Assembly: GCF_026650985.1 (NCBI RefSeq)
Contig: NZ_CP086239.1
Span: forward strand, 2,170,001-2,234,000
DNA from: Clostridium estertheticum
GTDB taxonomy: Bacteria; Bacillota; Clostridia; Clostridiales; Clostridiaceae
DNA: 64,000 nt
Direction: 5' to 3'
Part shown: in pieces, positions 44,504 to 53,107 of the stretch
Position numbering within the stretch: position 1 is the stretch's first letter
Layout of the letters: every line of letters starts with the position of its first letter
Position numbers and translations under genes: made by a program
The notes under the pieces: generated by a model
Seen by the model: the letters and a program-made list of their open reading frames with translations, nothing else
Databases searched by the model: none
What the model was told of the DNA's origin: nothing

Positions 44504-44548
44504 AGCCACCTAGCAAAAGTAACTCAATCATTTGCTAGGTGGCTTTTT
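44504..44548 (+). terminator. Strong orphan terminator
   Basis: AGCCACCTAGCAAA (44504-44517) pairs perfectly with TTTGCTAGGTGGCT (44531-44544), then TTTTA. No plus-strand gene precedes it within 1.6 kb, so it may end an unannotated small RNA or a deleted gene. Confidence 0.7.
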
Positions 44549-44715
44549 ATATGATAGTTTCGGACATGTAGTTCCATTTTATCTAAACGTATTTATATTA
44601 TTAACAGATACTTTATTAGTAATGATTTTATTTAGAAATCATACAAAAAAAATATAAATAAATTAGATAATTCAAAATAATTATTCATATAAAGAACTCC
44701 TTATAATTATTATTC

Positions 44716-45267
44716 CTAGAATTCTCTAAATCCTCTTTCTTTTTCTGATTCATAATCACCCAAATCCTTTTTCCATTTATCCAGGCTATCCTTAAAATTA
44801 CTTCGAAGCTCTTTCTTTAATATTTTATGAAATATAATTTTTCTAAAAGTACTTTTCTTTACCCTATTTTCTATATCATTTATTGAGTTTTTAATGCTAT
44901 TCTCCCTATAACACACACTGCAAATTTTATCATTTTGAGATACCTGCGCCTTTAATTTTAGTCCTTTTTTACTTGCAATGCATGTCCTATACCGACCATC
45001 CTTAATTGTATAATGATCACACTTATTGCTGCTAATATATACAGGATATTGTTGTCTATTTTTTATTATAGACTTGTAAATATCTCTGCAATAATTAACA
45101 TTATCCTTCATTGGATGTACTTCAATTGGAATCGACTTTATCTCACCTTCTGTTAAATCTAATGAGCAGATACCATGCCTAGTTTTATAACAGAAATTTT
45201 CAAAACAGTTATTAAAATAATATTTTTTCCTCTTAGGATCGAATGCTTCAACATATAAATCCCCCAC
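44716..45267 (-). CDS. ParB/sulfiredoxin-like fold protein with CxxC
   Basis: The protein has about 183 residues. The middle region (IPIEVHPMKDNVNYCRDIYK, PVYISSNKCDHYTIKDGRYR, then TCIASKKGLKLKAQV) follows the ParB N-terminal pattern of a motif ending DG-R-R-A. A CxxC (KICSVCYRE) and a basic helical tail follow. I assign the fold by inference. GTG 45267 fits GAGGTGAT; GTG 45276 overlaps the stop of an upstream ORF remnant. No partner ParA or plasmid gene is nearby. Confidence 0.6.
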   Translation of the reverse strand: MGDLYVEAFDPKRKKYYFNNCFENFCYKTRHGICSLDLTEGEIKSIPIEVHPMKDNVNYCRDIYKSIIKNRQQYPVYISSNKCDHYTIKDGRYRTCIASKKGLKLKAQVSQNDKICSVCYRENSIKNSINDIENRVKKSTFRKIIFHKILKKELRSNFKDSLDKWKKDLGDYESEKERGFREF

Positions 45268-45272
45268 GATTA

Positions 45273-45350
45273 TCACCTCAAACTATTTATATGCCTCAAA
45301 AACTCTTTTATTCTTTTCTCTGTAGCTGTTTTTAAAGTTAATTTTATAGT
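45273..45350 (-). pseudogene. C-terminal remnant upstream of the ParB-like gene
   Basis: A frame without start reads TIKLTLKTATEKRIKEFLRH and ends INSLR-stop. Its TGA overlaps a GTG of the next gene, as in coupled genes. The upstream part is gone, replaced by promoter-region repeat copy B. Confidence 0.45.
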
Positions 45351-45360
45351 CTATACCTTC

Positions 45361-45453
45361 AAATGATAAATTATTATGAGGTTAATTATACTTTGTGTAG
45401 CTCCCTTTAGTATTATTTCAAAAATATAGTTAGTTGTTATAAACTATCAAAAA
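45361..45453 (-). repeat. Promoter-region repeat, copy B
   Basis: This stretch matches 31288-31380. Here it precedes a gene remnant instead of an intact gene and its ribosome site is altered (TTTGAAGG instead of TTTAGGAGG). Confidence 0.7.
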
Positions 45454-45463
45454 TATAATAAAT

Positions 45464-45510
45464 GAAACAAAATACTGCATTGGGTATCCCCAAATGCAGT
45501 ATTTTGTTTC
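45464..45510. terminator. Bidirectional terminator-like hairpin
   Basis: GAAACAAAATACTGCATT (45464-45481) pairs with AATGCAGTATTTTGTTTC (45493-45510) over 18 perfect bases. It follows the small secreted protein gene at 45545. Confidence 0.75.
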
Positions 45511-45544
45511 TACTTTTTATAAATTAAAATTAAACTTAGTTTTA

Positions 45545-45826
45545 TTAAGGATTGCATATTTTACAAGCAGTATATCCTTTACTTAAAACACTACTTTTTT
45601 TAATCGCAATACTACTCTTATTTAAATAACGGCAACCTTTTTTGTGATATTTTTTACCTGTGTTGGTTATGTATACAGTGTAACTCTTCGTAGCTTTTGC
45701 TGAATAAGAAGATTTATTGCTTGTTACACTTGCTGTCGTATTAACCGCTAGTGTTGGTAAGCTTGTCCCTAACAAAATAAATAATGCAGTTAAAAATGAC
45801 ATAAATCTAAATTTAATATTCCTCAT
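45545..45826 (-). CDS. Secreted metal-binding-type domain protein
   Basis: The 93-residue protein has a signal peptide (FLTALFILLGTSLPTLA). The C-terminal module VYITNTGKKYHKKGCRYLNK ends TACKICNP. This small Cys/His module is usually found at the end of secreted nucleases, MBL/ComEC-like proteins and Ada-like proteins. Here it stands almost alone, so it is either a free-standing domain or the remainder of a larger protein. A good signal peptide argues it is made. Confidence 0.75.
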   Translation of the reverse strand: MRNIKFRFMSFLTALFILLGTSLPTLAVNTTASVTSNKSSYSAKATKSYTVYITNTGKKYHKKGCRYLNKSSIAIKKSSVLSKGYTACKICNP

Positions 45827-45960
45827 TATCCTCGCCCCCCCATAATTTTAATTCACCTAATAATTTCTACATAAAACTTCTATTTCCTTCTTTTAAACAA
45901 ATTACCTATCATAAAACGAATAAAATTTACAAAATTGTCTATAATCTTAATTTTCTTAAT

Positions 45961-46056
45961 ATAAAATGTCCCTATTGTGATAATCAGATGTTAAAAGGCG
46001 ACCTCTACGGAAGTAGAGTAAAATTAAAGTGGATAGCAAAAGATGCTCATAAGTGA
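45961..46056 (+). pseudogene. N-terminal zinc-ribbon fragment (DUF6487-like)
   Basis: The frame KCPYCDNQMLKGDLYGSRVK followed by LKWIAKDAHK and a stop resembles the start of DUF6487 zinc-ribbon proteins. The start codon is ATA instead of ATG, and only the first CxxC is present. It is a dead 5' fragment. Confidence 0.55.
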
Positions 46057-46379
46057 TATTCCTGATTATGGACTTTAGTAGCAGTATATTTTAAATTATA
46101 ACCGGTAATTACCTGGTAAATATCAAGTATTTATTTGAACTTTATGTTATCTATATCAAACAGTGAAGAAATAGACAAATGATAATATGTAGTACAAAAC
46201 ACCAAAAACTAAACTTGCCAATATCCTCAACTCCTTTTAATTTATTAAGAAACAAAAATCTAAATTATTTTGTTGCTGTATATAAATAATAACAAGCAAA
46301 TATGTTATCATTATCAAATAACTATATTATATTTATGGATCATAGAGGACTTAGTACTTATGATCCTGTATATCGATTA

Positions 46380-46420
46380 AATATATTAAAAGTGCTAATA
46401 CTTAGCACTTTTAATATATT
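46380..46420. terminator. 19-bp perfect inverted repeat
   Basis: AATATATTAAAAGTGCTAA (46380-46398), loop TAC, and its complete reverse complement (46402-46420). It is very strong and symmetrical, and it follows the PBP2 gene, whose stop is at 46467. Confidence 0.75.
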
Positions 46421-46421
46421 T

Positions 46422-46470
46422 AATCGCAAGTATCCCCCATATCTAATGATGTGGGGGTTACTATATTTAA
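46422..46470. repeat. Partial R-family hairpin copy R5
   Basis: AAGTATCCCCCATATCTAAT with GATGTGGGGGTTACT is module one of the R repeat family with altered stem bases. The second module is absent. It lies at the 3' end of PBP2. Confidence 0.55.
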
Positions 46471-49181
46471 TTAATCCGTTTTAATTTTATGTCATAATGA
46501 TTTTGATACTGTTTCATTCGAGGATCATTTTTAAAATAACTCTCATACATACCTCTTGCGACCTTTGCAGCATCAGCACCGTAACCACCATCAAATATAA
46601 CTATGGATATTGCGATTTTAGGATTGTCAGCAGGTGCATAACCTACATACCACGCATAATCGCCTCTACCAATTTTACTTTGTACTTCAGCTTTTGTAAA
46701 TTGAGCTGTACCTGTTTTACCACCAGTAGGGATAGGAAAATCACCAAGTGCTGCATACGCAGTACCATCAGCACCACCACCTGCGCCTGTAGTAACGCCA
46801 TTCATGCCTTGCATAACTAGGGATCTAGTTGTAGCACTCATAGCAGCTTTATCTATTACTATAGGTTTCGTTTGAGATATTAATTTTCCATTAGAATCTT
46901 TTATGTTATCAACTAAATGAACTTTATATCTTGTCCCACCATTGGCAAGGGTTGCTATATAATTTGCCATCTGAAGAGGTGTGAAACTGTCCATACCTTG
47001 ACCAATTGATGCAATAAACATATTGTATGGTAAACCTAAAGACCCATGACCTGTTTGCACTGACCAATAGTATACATCCGTTACCACGGTATTTATATTA
47101 GCAGCAGTAAATTTTTGATTTTTGTAGGCTGGATCAGCAGCAATTAATTGCTTAAATAACCCCACATAATTACTTTTAGAGAAAGTTCCATTTTTTACAG
47201 AATCCCTAATATAATTTTTAATTTGTGTTTTTATTTCTGAAAGTTTTTTACCATCAGAAACAATACTAGTATCATCATCCCTATCGTATAAATCTATTGG
47301 GGGAAAGTTTACGTTAGAACTAGAAACTCCGTTAGATAAATCTTGCTCAATACTCAAAAGATATTGTGACGCTGATAAGTTTTTTTGCGACACTGTATTA
47401 TATACTTGCCCAAAGTTTTCACTTATTTCTATTCCTGTACTTGGATTAACTGCCTTAGGATCAGCTCCTAGCCCAAACATCCAGGCATATTTAGCTAAAC
47501 TATCATCACCAAATTTTTCTCTTAAATTCTGACCTACATTCATAAAAAATGGGTTACTTGATCTGCTTATTGCACTAACTACATCTACAACACCGAGTGC
47601 ACCATCTGATTCGAAAGGATTCCAATGTCCTCCACCCATATCATAACCACCTTGATCATTGTAAGTTGAATTAGCATCTATAACTCCAGATTCAAGCCCT
47701 GCAATTGCTGTCATTGGCTTAAATGTGGAACCTGAAGGAATAAGTGACATAGTTGCGTAATTGTACAAATATTTTGGATAATAATCGAACTTATCCTTTC
47801 TAATGGTTGTATTTCCCTTTATACTTTTGTCTATTGGAAACATATAATCAGTTAGATCTGATATCCCATCAGCTTTTGCCATCTTTTCATAATCTGGATT
47901 AAAATATTTTTGTGATTGATCCTCAGTTAAACCTTGCGTTGTTGAAAAATCATTTGGATTATAACCTGGTAGACTTACAAGTGATAGTACTCCACCAGTA
48001 TTAATATCTAGGGCAATAGCTGCAGCTCTTGTAGCGTTTGACACGTCTAAACCATTAACCATTCCCTCACTTTGTATTCTCTTCATTTCACTATTTAAAG
48101 TGGTTTCCGTGGCATATTGCAAATTTGCATCTAATGTAAGTTGAACATTTTTTCCGGGAACCGCCTTCTTAGTATGAGCGGTATTTTTAATTATTGCCAC
48201 AGAATCATCATTTATATCTTTTTCTCCGTTAGTCCCTTTAAGGTTACTCTCCATTACGGCTTCAATTCCAGCAGTTCCAACATAATCTACACTTGTGTCA
48301 TATCCTTTTGTAGCGTACTTCAATTTATCAGCAGGGTTTATTTTACTAATGTATCCTAGAACTGATGATGCAAGTTGGCCATAAGAGTATTCCCTCATAG
48401 GCTGGTTTTCTACTTTAAACCCTTGCAGTTCTGAGAGGCTTTGCTCAAATATAAGTGAAGTATCTTTCTTTATATTAGTTGCTACATTAATTGATTTATT
48501 AGCAGAATAAAAGTTCATTTTGATGCTGTCTTTTACAATTAAATATCTTCTTATTACATCTGGAGTTGCTTTTATATTCAAACTCGCAATTCCATTTTTA
48601 ACCTTATAATCAACAAGAAGTTTATTATATATTTGTTCTGGAGTTAATTTTAAAAGCTCATCATTAAGAATAGTTTTCTCAGATGAGCTTAATTCTCCTT
48701 CTTTTTTGTTTTTAAATTTTACTTTTAATATATTATCTTGGAAGTTTCTATTTTTTAAAAATATTAACAACATGGCTTGTTTTACCTTAGTGTCTCTTGA
48801 AGCAAACTCAAATCTATATGGATTAATCTTCAATTCAAAACTGTCTGTCTGAACTTCTTTATTTTCATCTAAAATTTTAAATACCTTTTGTAATGTTGCA
48901 AATAGCTGTTTATTATCTTTACCTGTATCAGTTGTACTTGTATATGTAAGGTTGTAACTCGGTACTTCAGTCGCAAGTTTTATTCCATTTTTATCTGTTA
49001 TGAGTCCTCTTGGTGCCGCTACTGTTACAAGCTTTGCAGAATTAATAGTTTCAGCCTCCGCTTTGTAATAATCTCCTTTGAAAACTTGTAAATAATATAA
49101 CTTTGCACCTATTGCTAAAAATATAGCTATCATAATTATATAAAGAATATTATACCTATTAAACTTCTTCTTTTTTTCCAT
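46467..49181 (-). CDS. Penicillin-binding protein 2-type transpeptidase
   Basis: The 904-residue class B PBP cross-links peptidoglycan at the membrane. An N-terminal anchor helix (YNILYIIMIAIFLAIGAKLY) precedes the PBP dimer domain (AAPRGLITDKNGIKLA). The transpeptidase has SGSTFKPM (Ser about 485), SSN (about 541) and KTGTAQF (about 822). The long spacing between SxN and KTG reflects an insertion seen in large clostridial PBP2. I start it at 49181 after GTGAGGAAG. An 80-base fragment of a similar gene lies at 55543. Confidence 0.93.
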   Translation of the reverse strand: MEKKKKFNRYNILYIIMIAIFLAIGAKLYYLQVFKGDYYKAEAETINSAKLVTVAAPRGLITDKNGIKLATEVPSYNLTYTSTTDTGKDNKQLFATLQKVFKILDENKEVQTDSFELKINPYRFEFASRDTKVKQAMLLIFLKNRNFQDNILKVKFKNKKEGELSSSEKTILNDELLKLTPEQIYNKLLVDYKVKNGIASLNIKATPDVIRRYLIVKDSIKMNFYSANKSINVATNIKKDTSLIFEQSLSELQGFKVENQPMREYSYGQLASSVLGYISKINPADKLKYATKGYDTSVDYVGTAGIEAVMESNLKGTNGEKDINDDSVAIIKNTAHTKKAVPGKNVQLTLDANLQYATETTLNSEMKRIQSEGMVNGLDVSNATRAAAIALDINTGGVLSLVSLPGYNPNDFSTTQGLTEDQSQKYFNPDYEKMAKADGISDLTDYMFPIDKSIKGNTTIRKDKFDYYPKYLYNYATMSLIPSGSTFKPMTAIAGLESGVIDANSTYNDQGGYDMGGGHWNPFESDGALGVVDVVSAISRSSNPFFMNVGQNLREKFGDDSLAKYAWMFGLGADPKAVNPSTGIEISENFGQVYNTVSQKNLSASQYLLSIEQDLSNGVSSSNVNFPPIDLYDRDDDTSIVSDGKKLSEIKTQIKNYIRDSVKNGTFSKSNYVGLFKQLIAADPAYKNQKFTAANINTVVTDVYYWSVQTGHGSLGLPYNMFIASIGQGMDSFTPLQMANYIATLANGGTRYKVHLVDNIKDSNGKLISQTKPIVIDKAAMSATTRSLVMQGMNGVTTGAGGGADGTAYAALGDFPIPTGGKTGTAQFTKAEVQSKIGRGDYAWYVGYAPADNPKIAISIVIFDGGYGADAAKVARGMYESYFKNDPRMKQYQNHYDIKLKRIN

Positions 49182-49360
49182 TTCACGCTTCCTCACTATG
49201 ATTTTTATTTACAAAATAAATAATTAATAACAAACCTATCATTAAGTACTTTGTTCTTATAATCCAATGTTACATTAAATTAGAATTAATTACAATAAAT
49301 GTGCCATGAAACAGCAATTTTTCAGCATAAAAAGATTAGGTAACAACTTATTATCGGATT

Positions 49361-50788
49361 TTAATTGCTATTTTCTTTTGAATGTAGGACAAATAATCCT
49401 AATATCAATGCAATCACAAAGAAAATTATAAAGAAATGAAAAGCAGAATCAATAGAATAGATCAAATCCCCCTTTATGTGCAAATTACTAAAGTTTGCTA
49501 TACCTACAATTGCTTTGGAAACTATTGCTGGTGGTACACTAAACTCTATTACTAATATTACCAATGCTTGACTTAATGCCCGTCCAACATTATAAATAGT
49601 GTAGAACATACCTGACGCTGAACCAACTTGGTTTTTTGGCACAGTTGAAAGTACCATTTTGGCTAATGATGGCCATGCTATACCGTTGGCTATAGATATT
49701 ATAATTAGTGGTATAACCACAGCTGGAATAGATAGCTTAGATCCAAGATTCCCAAGCATAAATAAGCCTATAACAAGAAATATAAGACCCGATATAATCA
49801 TACGCCCAGCTCCGAAACGATCTGCTAGTCTACCACCAAGTGGTCCCATAATAAGTTGCGGTGCTGATAGTGGAATAATTAATAGTCCTGCATTCATTGG
49901 ACTTAGGTGCAGTGCACCTTGCAAATATATGCTTAATAGTAGTGTTATTGAAAAATAAGCAATACAATAATTTACCGTAATTCCTAATCCGATTGTGTAC
50001 TTTTTATAAGAAAGCAAGCTCAGATTGAATAACGGATTCTCCACATGTAACTCAGTGATTATAAATGCAATCCATAATAAGATAGTAGATATAAATAATA
50101 CTACAGTTAAGTTAGACATCCATCCCCATGAGGCCCCCTCTGAAAGTACAACCATCATGGCTACTAGCCCAAAAGTAAATGTAAATATTCCAATCCAGTC
50201 TGTCTTTTCTTTAACATTTACTTCTTCATTTTTCATAACTAAGGCGGCCCCAATTATACCAATAATCGCAAAAGGTACTGTTATAAAAAAGATTGAACTC
50301 CATCCAAATTTACTGATTAATGCCCCTCCTACTACAGGACCAACTAGAGCTCCAACAACCCATGAAGTAGCATTAATTCCTAGAGCTAGACCGAGTTGAT
50401 TATCAGGAAATGTTTTAAGTATAGTTGGTGTTGCAGTGGCTAAGGCTAAAGCTGCTCCTACTCCTTGAATTGTCCTATAGATAATTAAAGTTAACCCGGA
50501 ATTTGCTATGCCACATAAAACCGTACCGATAGTGAAGACTACAAGTCCTAATATAAAAATACGTTTTGTTCCAACTGTATCCGCCCATTTACCTGCTGGT
50601 AATATGAGTACAGTGCTAGATATAATATAGGCTGTTATGGTCCATAATCCAACACCCACTGTAAGATTAAGTCCTTGCATTATTTTAGGCAAACCTATGA
50701 TTACGATAGTAGAGTCAACGTTTGTAATAAATGAAACCAGGGTAACAATAATTAAGATACTCCACTTATGCTTGTGTGAATTTGTCAT
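49361..50788 (-). CDS. MFS drug exporter, DHA2 family
   Basis: The 475-residue, 14-helix transporter has NVDSTIVIIGLPKIMQGLNL in helix 1, motif A GKWADTVGTKRIFILG and motif C GALVGPVVGGALISKFGW. AGAGGAGAG precedes the ATG. It is divergently transcribed from a LysR regulator (197 bases between starts), which probably controls it. The substrate is unknown. Confidence 0.92.
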   Translation of the reverse strand: MTNSHKHKWSILIIVTLVSFITNVDSTIVIIGLPKIMQGLNLTVGVGLWTITAYIISSTVLILPAGKWADTVGTKRIFILGLVVFTIGTVLCGIANSGLTLIIYRTIQGVGAALALATATPTILKTFPDNQLGLALGINATSWVVGALVGPVVGGALISKFGWSSIFFITVPFAIIGIIGAALVMKNEEVNVKEKTDWIGIFTFTFGLVAMMVVLSEGASWGWMSNLTVVLFISTILLWIAFIITELHVENPLFNLSLLSYKKYTIGLGITVNYCIAYFSITLLLSIYLQGALHLSPMNAGLLIIPLSAPQLIMGPLGGRLADRFGAGRMIISGLIFLVIGLFMLGNLGSKLSIPAVVIPLIIISIANGIAWPSLAKMVLSTVPKNQVGSASGMFYTIYNVGRALSQALVILVIEFSVPPAIVSKAIVGIANFSNLHIKGDLIYSIDSAFHFFIIFFVIALILGLFVLHSKENSN

Positions 50789-50987
50789 ATAAATTTCTCT
50801 CCTCTTAAAATTGATTTTCTAGCATAAACTTTAAACAATTAAAATTGCAAGTATATGCTAATTGTTATGCATTCCTTTCAAATTAAATTTTCTATAAATT
50901 TAGTTTACAGGAAAACAAATATCATGTAAAATGATTATAAATGATTTAATGATTCACTTTTTATGATATATAAAGGAGGAAAAATTG

Positions 50988-51863
50988 ATGGAGAGTAACG
51001 AACTACGAATTTTCAAAGCCGTTGCACAGGAAGGTAGTATTACAAAGGCAGCGGCAACGCTTGGTTACGTCCAATCCAATGTTACCGCAAGAATAAAGCA
51101 ATTAGAGTCTGAACTTAAAACTCAACTATTTTATAGGCAACGTGGCATGATATTAACGCCTACAGGTGAAAAGCTACTAGTTTATGCAGAAAAAATCATA
51201 CACTTATTTGATGAGGCTAATATTGCGCTTAATGATTCCGTTGACCCATCCGGTAGTCTATGCATCGGAGCCAATAATACAATTTCTTCCATACAGCTTC
51301 CAGATATATTATCGCAGTACCATAAAGCTTATCCCAAAGTTGATTTGTCACTTATAACAAGCCAATCAGATGAGCTTATTAACAAGATTCTACATTTTCA
51401 AATAGATGGCGCCTTCGTAAAATCATTATCATTTAGTGACAATAATATTGTAAAAGAACTTGTATTCGAGGAAAATCTAGTACTTATTTCAAGCCCTGAG
51501 TACAATGATTTGGAAGCAGTATGTTCCAATCCATTTTTAATGAACAGTGTAGGATGTCCAAATAGATTACTACTTGAAAATTGGCTTAAATTAAAAGGTA
51601 TTACTAAGATACGATTTATGGAATTCAACAATTTAAATTCCATTATTGAAGGGGTAATTGCAGACCTTGGAGCGTCTTTTGTTCCTAAATCTGCTATTAA
51701 AGAATACGAGGAGAGAGGTCTTCTTAGATCATTTCCAATACCTTCAAAATTTAGTACCACAAAAACTTTTTTTATAAGACATAAAGACTCACTAAAGACT
51801 AGTGCATTGTCAAAATTTATTAAAATGATTGAACTTGAAACCCCCTATAATGCAGTTATGTAG
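50988..51863 (+). CDS. LysR-family transcriptional regulator
   Basis: The 291-residue regulator has the N-terminal HTH ITKAAATLGYVQSNVTARIK followed by a LysR substrate-binding domain (SLCIGANNTISSIQLPDILS to the end). I start it at ATG 50988, eight bases after AAAGGAGG; TTG 50985 is possible. It is divergent from the MFS gene, the classic LysR arrangement, so it likely regulates that exporter. Confidence 0.93.
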   Translation: MESNELRIFKAVAQEGSITKAAATLGYVQSNVTARIKQLESELKTQLFYRQRGMILTPTGEKLLVYAEKIIHLFDEANIALNDSVDPSGSLCIGANNTISSIQLPDILSQYHKAYPKVDLSLITSQSDELINKILHFQIDGAFVKSLSFSDNNIVKELVFEENLVLISSPEYNDLEAVCSNPFLMNSVGCPNRLLLENWLKLKGITKIRFMEFNNLNSIIEGVIADLGASFVPKSAIKEYEERGLLRSFPIPSKFSTTKTFFIRHKDSLKTSALSKFIKMIELETPYNAVM

Positions 51864-51987
51864 TTACAAGTGGCAAAATCTCCTTAACTTTTTATACGTG
51901 AGCTACTAATTCCTTTACTAGTGATATTCTGAATGTAACATAAATTGTGCAGACTTTTTTTATTTAGGAAATAGCTAGTGATGGAAA

Positions 51988-52200
51988 TTGTGGTAATATA
52001 AGTATGATATTATAATTTGCAAGATCATGTAAAAGGAGGTTTGAACGTATATGCTTAATCCGATCGTTATTGTTGCATAGCAAAGTCTATTGCAACGAGC
52101 AATTAAAACACATACCCCGTTTCGGTCAATATTCTAATAAAAACGAGGGAAAGTTTACCTCGAGCTTACCACAAAGGAACGCTGGCTTGTTTTAATTATA
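51988..52200 (+). ncRNA. Candidate leader transcript with a 9-codon ORF and hairpins
   Basis: Promoter TTGTGG-17-TATAAT (51988-52016) is followed by AAAAGGAGGT and an ATG at 52051 that opens MLNPIVIVA-stop. After the stop come GTTGCATAG / CTATTGCAAC and CGAGG / CCTCG hairpins. The same frame continues coding-like past TAG (52078) and TAA (52135). No plus-strand gene follows, because the TetR gene is antisense. It is either a leader or attenuator whose target was deleted, or a decayed gene. Confidence 0.4.
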
Positions 52201-52241
52201 GTGATTAAGCTGTTGCTAATCATAAACATTGAATTCTGTTA

Positions 52242-52856
52242 TTATTCAAATAAATACTTATTTAATGCTTCGATTCCAGCTTGCAATATTCTATCAGGCT
52301 CTATATCTTTTTTATCAAAAACAATTCTATTTACAATCGAATCAATAATATCATATGCAATAATAGCCGCTGCATCTATGTCATCTACTTTAACATCGCT
52401 TTTGTACTTTTTCAAAAAATCAATAATAAATCGTTTTATTTTATTGTGTTGCTCATCAAGTACAGAAGCTACTGTGGGATTTGAATTGTAGAGCGTACTA
52501 AGTTCTTTATTAAGATCTTTTGAGGCTTCGTGAATATCTATCAACTTATTTATGATAGATAATAGCCACCCTTTTTTATCTTTTTTATATTGCTCTAACA
52601 TGTCTGATATTTCATTAGTTACTTGTAAAAAGTCCCTATTATATAAATCTAATATTTCCAAAAATACTACATCCTTATTCTTAAAATAAGAATAAAAACA
52701 ACCTATTGAAACACCAGCAGTTTTTGCGATTTGGATAGAAGTAGTTTTGTAATACCCCTTTTCGCAGAAGAGCTTATAAGCGGTCTCTGATATTTTTTCT
52801 TTTGTATTAAAAGCTCTGGTTTGTTTCAAATTTCTAGAATTTCTCCTGTTTTCCAT
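52242..52856 (-). CDS. TetR-family transcriptional regulator
   Basis: The 204-residue regulator has HTH TSIQIAKTAGVSIGCFYSYF followed by FKNKDVVFLEILDLY and an all-helical ligand domain. I start it at 52856; ATG 52868 is too close to AAAGGA. It is divergent from the hydrolase at 53108. Palindromes around that promoter and around a second one at 55.4 kb are the likely binding sites. The inducer is unknown. Confidence 0.92.
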   Translation of the reverse strand: MENRRNSRNLKQTRAFNTKEKISETAYKLFCEKGYYKTTSIQIAKTAGVSIGCFYSYFKNKDVVFLEILDLYNRDFLQVTNEISDMLEQYKKDKKGWLLSIINKLIDIHEASKDLNKELSTLYNSNPTVASVLDEQHNKIKRFIIDFLKKYKSDVKVDDIDAAAIIAYDIIDSIVNRIVFDKKDIEPDRILQAGIEALNKYLFE

Positions 52857-53010
52857 AAATATTTTCATTCCTTTCGTACTAGTACTGTTTATTGTGTTAA
52901 GTCATTGAAGTATTAATTAGCGATTCCTTTTCAATAACAAGTATTAATCAAATAATTAGTTTTGTATAGTTATCATTTTATAGTATAAATTTTTTTTGTC
53001 AATGGAAAGT

Positions 53011-53081
53011 GAATGATTGTTCATTTTCTATTGACAATGATCTAACGCAAGGCTATAATCGGTAAAGCGAATAGTTATTCG
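53011..53081 (+). promoter_or_regulatory. Hydrolase promoter flanked by TetR-type palindromes
   Basis: TTGACA (53031-53036), 17 bases, TATAAT (53054-53059), fully consensus. AATGA-4-TCATT (53012-53025) lies just upstream of the -35, and CGAATAGTTATTCG (53068-53081) begins eight bases after the -10, at the expected transcription start. Confidence 0.8.
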
Positions 53082-53107
53082 ACTTTTGACTATAAAGGAG
53101 AAAGAAA

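Noticed and set aside
52051-52137. TAG at 52078 read as pyrrolysine or by suppression
   Set aside because: A second stop (TAA, 52135) follows in the same frame and no pyl genes are visible; decay or a leader peptide is simpler.
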